DNA of 64,000 nucleotides from Cyclobacteriaceae bacterium. Lineage in GTDB: Bacteria; Bacteroidota; Bacteroidia; Cytophagales; Cyclobacteriaceae. Positions 59,454-64,000 of this stretch are shown here, in pieces. A program made the position numbers and the translations under genes. The stretch lies in contig JAHBUE010000001.1 of NCBI GenBank assembly GCA_019638235.1, positions 668,492-732,491 on the forward strand, written 5' to 3'. The notes below the pieces were generated by a model. The model saw only the letters and a program-made list of their open reading frames with translations. It was not told the origin of the DNA and made no database searches. Numbering within the stretch: position 1 is the stretch's first letter; every line of letters starts with the position of its first letter.

Positions 59454-60842
59454 TCAGGTATGTGCCAACGCACGCACATCGTTCATGATTTTTGAGGCGA
59501 GTTCATCCGCCTTCTTTTCACTTTGCGATTCTGCATAAATGCGGATGATGGGCTCGGTATTGGATTTGCGCAGATGCACCCACTCCTTGCTGGCTTCAAA
59601 ATCAATTTTTACGCCATCGGTAGTATTGATTTTTTCGTGTGCGTATTTCTTTTTTATGGCTTCCAGTATGGCATCAACATCGATGCCGGGTGTGAGTTCA
59701 ATTTTATTTTTTGAGATAAAATATTCCGGGTATGTTTTGCGCAATTCCGAAGCCTTCAACCCAGACTTGGCAAAGTGAGTAAGAAATAACGCTATGCCCA
59801 TCAGCGCATCGCGACCGTAGTGTAGTTCAGGAAAAATTACACCACCATTTCCTTCTCCGCCAATAACGGCTTTTGTTTCTTTCATTGCCGTCACCACGTT
59901 TACTTCGCCAACGGAAGCTGCCGTGTACGTTCCGCCCGCCTTTTCTGTTACATCGCGCAGCGCCCGCGTTGACGACAGGTTGGAAACCGTGTTGCCCTTT
60001 TTCTTTTTCAGAATATAATCAGCCACAGCCACTAAGGTGTATTCTTCGCCAAAAGGTTTTCCGTCTTCTTGCACTAAGGCAAGCCGGTCAACATCCGGGT
60101 CAACCACAATGCCGAGGTGGCACTTGTTTTTCTTTACGGCAGCGCAGATAGCTTTAATGTTTTCGGGCAGCGGTTCGGGGTTGTGCGGAAACTTTCCTGT
60201 TGGTTCGCAATACAACTCAACCACTTTTTTAACACCAAGTTTTTTCAGCAACAGCGGCACGGAAATACCCCCGGTTGAATTAACGGCATCAACGGCAATT
60301 GTAAACTTCGCTTTTTTAATGGCGTTTACATCAACCCATTTGCTTTTCAAAATCAGGTCAATATGCTTTTTAATGTATGAATCGTTTTTAGTGTACTTGC
60401 CTAATTTACTTACTTCAGCAAATGAAAATTCTTCTGCTTCTGCGAGACGCAACACTTCGGCACCATCGGCAGCGGAAATAAATTCTCCTTTTTTATTAAG
60501 CAACTTCAGGGCATTCCACTGTATAGGATTATGACTGGCTGTAAGGATAATTCCTCCTCCGGCTTTTTCAAGCGGAACGGCAATTTCTACGGTTGGCGTT
60601 GTGGATAGTCCAAGGTCAATTACATCCAATCCAAGTCCTTGCAAGGTTGAGCAAACCAATGTACTCACCATTTCACCCGACAAGCGAGCATCGCGACCGA
60701 TGACTACCTTTTTTCCGTTGCGGGAAATAACCCACGCGCCAAAGGCGGCAGCAAATTTTACAACATCAACAGGGGTGAGGTTATCACCGGGTTTACCGCC
60801 AATGGTTCCCCGTATGCCGGAAATAGATTTTATAAGTGACAC
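59454..60842 (-). CDS. glmM: Phosphoglucosamine mutase-type alpha-D-phosphohexomutase
   Basis: A 462-aa enzyme of the phosphohexomutase family. The phosphoserine loop is LTASHNPIQWNALK (about 100-113), the metal loop is VVDPDVDRLALV, the sugar loop is GGEGNGGVI and the phosphate loop is RKSNTEPIIRIYAE. QWNALK after the active Ser is typical of Bacteroidota GlmM, which makes glucosamine-1-P for peptidoglycan. Phosphomannomutase activity is also possible. The start forms ISGIRGTIGG at residues 7-16. Confidence 0.88.
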   Translation of the reverse strand: MSLIKSISGIRGTIGGKPGDNLTPVDVVKFAAAFGAWVISRNGKKVVIGRDARLSGEMVSTLVCSTLQGLGLDVIDLGLSTTPTVEIAVPLEKAGGGIILTASHNPIQWNALKLLNKKGEFISAADGAEVLRLAEAEEFSFAEVSKLGKYTKNDSYIKKHIDLILKSKWVDVNAIKKAKFTIAVDAVNSTGGISVPLLLKKLGVKKVVELYCEPTGKFPHNPEPLPENIKAICAAVKKNKCHLGIVVDPDVDRLALVQEDGKPFGEEYTLVAVADYILKKKKGNTVSNLSSTRALRDVTEKAGGTYTAASVGEVNVVTAMKETKAVIGGEGNGGVIFPELHYGRDALMGIALFLTHFAKSGLKASELRKTYPEYFISKNKIELTPGIDVDAILEAIKKKYAHEKINTTDGVKIDFEASKEWVHLRKSNTEPIIRIYAESQSEKKADELASKIMNDVRALAHT

Positions 60843-60878
60843 GGAAAAAAGTAGTTTATTGAAGCCCTCAAAGATAGC

Positions 60879-61121
60879 TCAATCCTTAACTTTTTTCACT
60901 TGCGGAAAGCCCTTTTGTTGTGCTTCGGGGTCGCCACACGCCTGGTCGGCAGACGATAAAGTTTTGCCACAATATCCGCAAGTAGCGCCCTCTTTGTTAA
61001 GAAAAGGACTTTGAGATGCGCACGTTCCCTTGAACTCACCATTTTTAAGAAAAATCAAACGCACCGACATGAGGATAAAAAACAAGGCCAGCACACTAAT
61101 GGTTAATAAAAGGACAGTCAT
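60879..61121 (-). CDS. Small membrane protein with C-terminal Cys motif
   Basis: An 80-aa protein starting MTVLLLTISVLALFFILMSVRLIFLKNGEF, an N-terminal helix with an arginine anchor. The C-terminal half has TCASQSPFLNKEGATCGYCGK and a further CGD. This is a familiar small Bacteroidota protein often encoded near electron-transport genes. The function is unknown. The longer frame from 61217 lacks a signal and overlaps mazG's 5' region. Confidence 0.7.
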   Translation of the reverse strand: MTVLLLTISVLALFFILMSVRLIFLKNGEFKGTCASQSPFLNKEGATCGYCGKTLSSADQACGDPEAQQKGFPQVKKVKD

Positions 61122-61204
61122 GGTGAAATACGGGTTAAGAAAGCAGGTATTTTTTACCTTGCACAAAGATACAACAACACCGTTGACTGATAAGTTTACT
61201 TGTA

Positions 61205-62026
61205 ATGAAAAAACCACTTTCTAAGCCCGACCCCAACCGGCAAGCCAAATTGGAGGCCTTTAACCGTTTGCTTACTACTATGGACGAGTTGCGCGAAAAT
61301 TGTCCGTGGGATAAAAAGCAAACCTTAGAGAGTTTGCGCCACCTGACCATTGAGGAAACCTATGAACTTTTGGATGCCATATTGGAAGGCGATTTGAATG
61401 AAGTAAAAAAAGAGTTGGGCGACCTGATGTTGCACAATGTATTTTATGCGCGTATCGCTTCTGAAAAAGGTGTATTTGATATTGCAGATGTGATGCATGC
61501 CATCTGCGATAAATTAGTTGAGCGGCATCCGCACATTTATGGCGATGTGGTGGCTGATGATGAGGAAACCGTGAAGGCTAACTGGGAAAAAATAAAACTG
61601 AAATCGGGAAACAAATCGGTGCTGGAGGGTGTGCCCAAATCATTACCCGCTATGGTAAAGGCCATTCGCATACAAGACAAGGCACGGGGTGTTGGCTTTG
61701 ACTGGGAGAAGAAAGAACAAGTATGGGAAAAGGTAGAGGAAGAGATGCAGGAATTTAAAAGTGAGTTTAATGCAGTTAAACCCGAAAAAATTGATAAAGA
61801 AAAGGCAACAGCCGAGTTTGGCGACCTCTTATTCTCATTAGTCAATTATGCCCGCTTCATCAACATCGATCCGGAAGAAGCATTGGAGCGCACGAACAAA
61901 AAATTCATTAAACGTTTTCAGTATCTTGAAACAGAATCGGCAAAGGATGGAAAACAGTTGGGCGAAATGACATTAGCCGAAATGGATGTATATTGGGAGA
62001 AAGCAAAAAGAGTTGACATTAGGTAA
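61205..62026 (+). CDS. mazG: Nucleoside triphosphate pyrophosphohydrolase MazG
   Basis: A 273-aa protein with two tandem all-alpha MazG domains. The N-terminal domain has ENCPWDKKQTLESLRHLTIEETYELLDAI (about 35-63) and KKELGDLMLHNVFYA. The C-terminal domain has KEKATAEFGDLLFSLVNYARFINIDPEEAL. The ExxE-x12-ExxD metal residues are present. It hydrolyses NTPs to NMPs and PPi, a cellular housekeeping activity. Confidence 0.95.
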   Translation: MKKPLSKPDPNRQAKLEAFNRLLTTMDELRENCPWDKKQTLESLRHLTIEETYELLDAILEGDLNEVKKELGDLMLHNVFYARIASEKGVFDIADVMHAICDKLVERHPHIYGDVVADDEETVKANWEKIKLKSGNKSVLEGVPKSLPAMVKAIRIQDKARGVGFDWEKKEQVWEKVEEEMQEFKSEFNAVKPEKIDKEKATAEFGDLLFSLVNYARFINIDPEEALERTNKKFIKRFQYLETESAKDGKQLGEMTLAEMDVYWEKAKRVDIR

Positions 62027-62116
62027 TAAACAGAGGCAAATGGCTTACGAAGTAATATCTACTGCCAATTGCCTGTTTTGAAGATGGAATAATAACAGAA
62101 GATAAACCAGATAAAA

Positions 62117-62446
62117 ATGCAATGGCTCTTCCTCAACCTTTCGTTGGGGCCACTTATACTCGTTGTGGCCTTTTTGTTTAAGCGGTTTCCGCCCAAAAAG
62201 ATTAATCATCTTTACGGCTATCGCACTCCACGCTCCATGAAAAGCCAGGAAGCGTGGGACCTTGCAAATGCGTATTCGTCTAACCTGCTGCTTATTGTTT
62301 CGGGCTTGACCTGCGTTGTCCAGGTAGTGTTATGGTCGCTCATGCTGCCAGAGCAAGCTATATTGTGGACTTGTGGGTTTTTGGTGGCTGGTGTAATTGC
62401 CGTTATTCCGTTAACGGAAATCCATTTGAAAAAAAACGGATGCTGA
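62117..62446 (+). CDS. SdpI/YfhL family membrane protein
   Basis: A 109-aa protein with three helices and the SdpI-family loop PPKKINHLYGYRTPRSMKSQEAWDLANAYS (about 26-55). In Bacillus SdpI gives immunity to the SdpC toxin, but in Bacteroidota these short homologues are generic membrane proteins. The start ATG at 62117 gives a clean N-terminal helix. Confidence 0.8.
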   Translation: MQWLFLNLSLGPLILVVAFLFKRFPPKKINHLYGYRTPRSMKSQEAWDLANAYSSNLLLIVSGLTCVVQVVLWSLMLPEQAILWTCGFLVAGVIAVIPLTEIHLKKNGC

Positions 62447-62549
62447 TACTGCATTGAAATGAAGACAAGTAGTCGGGCCGATCTTTTTAAACAGGAGTAT
62501 TAAAAACGTGAATAAGTTATTTATTTTTATCGATTGTAAGGATTGAAGT

Positions 62550-63845
62550 ATGCGAACAAGGCCGTTACGGGATTTTATAATCGGTAAAACAATCATTCCT
62601 TCGCTCAAGCTGTATAAACAGGCCATGTTGCGGGGGCAGATGGCCATTATGATGTTCTTCACCGGTGTTGGGTACATTGGTATTGATATAGCGTACGACA
62701 TCTACCGCAATATACCCATGTATTCGCTCATTGCAGTTGTTGGGTTGCTTACGTTTTTGCTAAACAGAACTGGTTATTATCGCTTAGCAACGGTTATTAT
62801 TATTCTATCGGCCAATATTCTCATTTACCTGTTTGCTGCTTCGGAGAACCCAACCAGTGGGGTGTACATTTTCTTTTTACCGATTGCGCTGGCATCAATT
62901 GTTTTGTTTAGCTATAAAGAATGGTACTGGGCATTTGGATTTGTTTTGTTTGGATTTGCCCTTTTTCTGCTGGCATTTCTTGTCGGGTTCAGCATTCTGC
63001 CTAAGATGTCAGGGCCGGATGAAACAGACGAGATATATTTTTTGGTCAACTATATAATCGCTACTACTGTTTCTGTATTGATTGTGTACTTCCTTATCAA
63101 CATCAACTACCATGTTGAGAAATCGCTTCGTGATAATGAAGCAAGGCTGATTCAGCTTACCGAAGAACTTAAACAAAGTAACACCGAATTAGACCGGTTT
63201 GTGTACAGCGTGTCGCACGATTTGAGGGCGCCTTTAAGTTCATTGCTGGGATTGGTATCGTTAGCCGAAAAAGCAACCGATCCGCAAGAGGTTTCCTCCC
63301 TGCTTGCCATGATGCGCAACCGCATTGATGCCCAGGAAAAATTTATCCGCGACATTATCGACTATTCGCGAAATGCAAGATTGAAAAATGAGCATGAAGA
63401 AATCAACCTGAATGAGATCATAAACGAAATTATGGACAACCTTAGGTATGCCGAAGAGGTATCATCTGTAAAAATAAAAACCGACATACCCGAACAATAC
63501 GCGCTTAAAACCGACAAGGTGCGACTGAAAATTGTATTGAATAACCTGCTCTCCAATGCGCTCAAATACCATGACCGCCATAAGCCTGAGCGTTTTGTTA
63601 AAATTTGTGTACAGAATGAGAGCAGCCATTGTGAAATTTTAGTAGAAGATAATGGTGTGGGCATCAATTCCGATCATCACGAAAAAATATTCGATATGTT
63701 CTACCGGGCATCCGAAAACTCCAAAGGATCGGGCCTTGGCCTTTACATTGCCCGCGAGGCTGTAAAAAAATTAGGTGGAGAAATAACGGTAGAATCCCGA
63801 TTAGGAAAGGGAACCCGTTTCAAAATTACATTGCCCAATAATTAG
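62550..63845 (+). CDS. Sensor histidine kinase
   Basis: A 431-aa kinase. The N-terminal part (about 30-190) has about six membrane helices and no periplasmic domain. A short coiled coil (LIQLTEELKQSNTELDRF) leads to the DHp helix YSVSHDLRAPLSSLLGL, with the phosphoacceptor His near residue 220. The HATPase domain has NNLLSNALKYH (N box), DNGVGINSD (G1) and GSGLGLYIAREAVKKLGG (G2). No response regulator gene lies beside it. The signal is unknown. Confidence 0.9.
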   Translation: MRTRPLRDFIIGKTIIPSLKLYKQAMLRGQMAIMMFFTGVGYIGIDIAYDIYRNIPMYSLIAVVGLLTFLLNRTGYYRLATVIIILSANILIYLFAASENPTSGVYIFFLPIALASIVLFSYKEWYWAFGFVLFGFALFLLAFLVGFSILPKMSGPDETDEIYFLVNYIIATTVSVLIVYFLININYHVEKSLRDNEARLIQLTEELKQSNTELDRFVYSVSHDLRAPLSSLLGLVSLAEKATDPQEVSSLLAMMRNRIDAQEKFIRDIIDYSRNARLKNEHEEINLNEIINEIMDNLRYAEEVSSVKIKTDIPEQYALKTDKVRLKIVLNNLLSNALKYHDRHKPERFVKICVQNESSHCEILVEDNGVGINSDHHEKIFDMFYRASENSKGSGLGLYIAREAVKKLGGEITVESRLGKGTRFKITLPNN

Positions 63846-63958
63846 GTTTTTGGCGCGTTTTCAGCGTTTCCGGGCATTAGAAATCTTAAAATTTTCAAAG
63901 AATCTTGCATCTACCAGATACGGTAGCAAATGAAGCCTTTCAGGCAGAGGCTATAAAA

Positions 63959-63966
63959 TACCTTTG
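63959..63966 (+). promoter_or_regulatory. Promoter -7 element for the gene entering the right edge
   Basis: TACCTTTG matches TANNTTTG, 22 nt before the ATG at 63989. The -33 position has CTT rather than TTG. Confidence 0.45.
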
Positions 63967-63988
63967 TGCGTTGGTTTTTCAAAACAGT

Positions 63989-64000
63989 ATGAAAAGGGCT
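63989..64000 (+). CDS. Start of a truncated gene at the window edge
   Basis: ATG AAA AGG GCT follows a TACCTTTG element. Only four codons are in the window, so nothing can be said of the product. Confidence 0.3.

Noticed and set aside
62117..62446. SdpI-like protein as an immunity gene of a toxin system
   Set aside because: No SdpC-like or other toxin gene is adjacent. Short SdpI homologues are common housekeeping membrane proteins in this phylum.

Overview
The window looks like a chromosome segment of a free-living Bacteroidota, most likely Cytophagales. The evidence is the long NusB, the LipB/PolB-exonuclease/RNase R cluster, DUF4293, gliding-type (CHU_C) and Por/T9SS C-terminal sorting modules, many small SPII lipoproteins, and promoters of the TTG-N19-TANNTTTG type. 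No rRNA, tRNA, CRISPR array, transposase or integrase was seen.

Layout. (1) 1-8475 is core: an ECF sigma factor with a small overlapping partner, a glycosyltransferase, then a tightly overlapping minus-strand operon (phosphosugar isomerase, lipB, unknown, PolB-like exonuclease, rnr, polyprenyl synthase) and yraN. (2) 8476-15487 is accessory. It is divided by large attC-like inverted-repeat hairpins, and carries an M43 protease with a lipoprotein partner and what looks like a polymorphic-toxin locus: lytic-transglycosylase-like lipoprotein, 531-aa toxin-like lipoprotein, 3-TM candidate immunity protein, then an orphan copy of the toxin C-terminus with its own diverged 3-TM partner. (3) 15488-22493 holds an agmatine-deiminase-family lipoprotein, a MORN protein, a GIY-YIG nuclease bracketed by direct repeats, htpG, a di-haem peroxidase and a beta-barrel protein. 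(4) 22494-27450 is a secreted-protein neighbourhood with gene remnants, hairpin repeats and a T9SS trypsin-like protease. (5) 27470-34621 is core: DUF4293, thiolase, truA and two convergent ABC exporter genes whose motifs suggest one heterodimer. (6) 34627-40454 is a block of surface-protein genes and fragments bracketed by a 380-bp duplication of the 5' end of the second ABC gene. (7) 40835-51895 is core: leucine dehydrogenase, nusB-ytxH-DUF1573-yajC-ybbR-coaE, and an RND efflux operon with its TolC. (8) 51896-54416 is accessory small lipoproteins separated by 167-bp direct repeats. (9) 54630-64000 is core: scpA, dxs, hydrolase, Zn-ribbon membrane protein, glmM, mazG, SdpI-like protein and a histidine kinase.

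The accessory blocks share one theme: secreted or surface proteins with interchangeable modules, broken paralogues, and hairpin or direct repeats at the joints. The strongest candidates for an undescribed system are the toxin/immunity array inside hairpin-bounded cassettes (8.5-15.5 kb), the repeat-bracketed GIY-YIG gene (18 kb) and the 5.8-kb surface-gene insert (34.6-40.5 kb). All family assignments are from reading the protein sequences; no database search was run.
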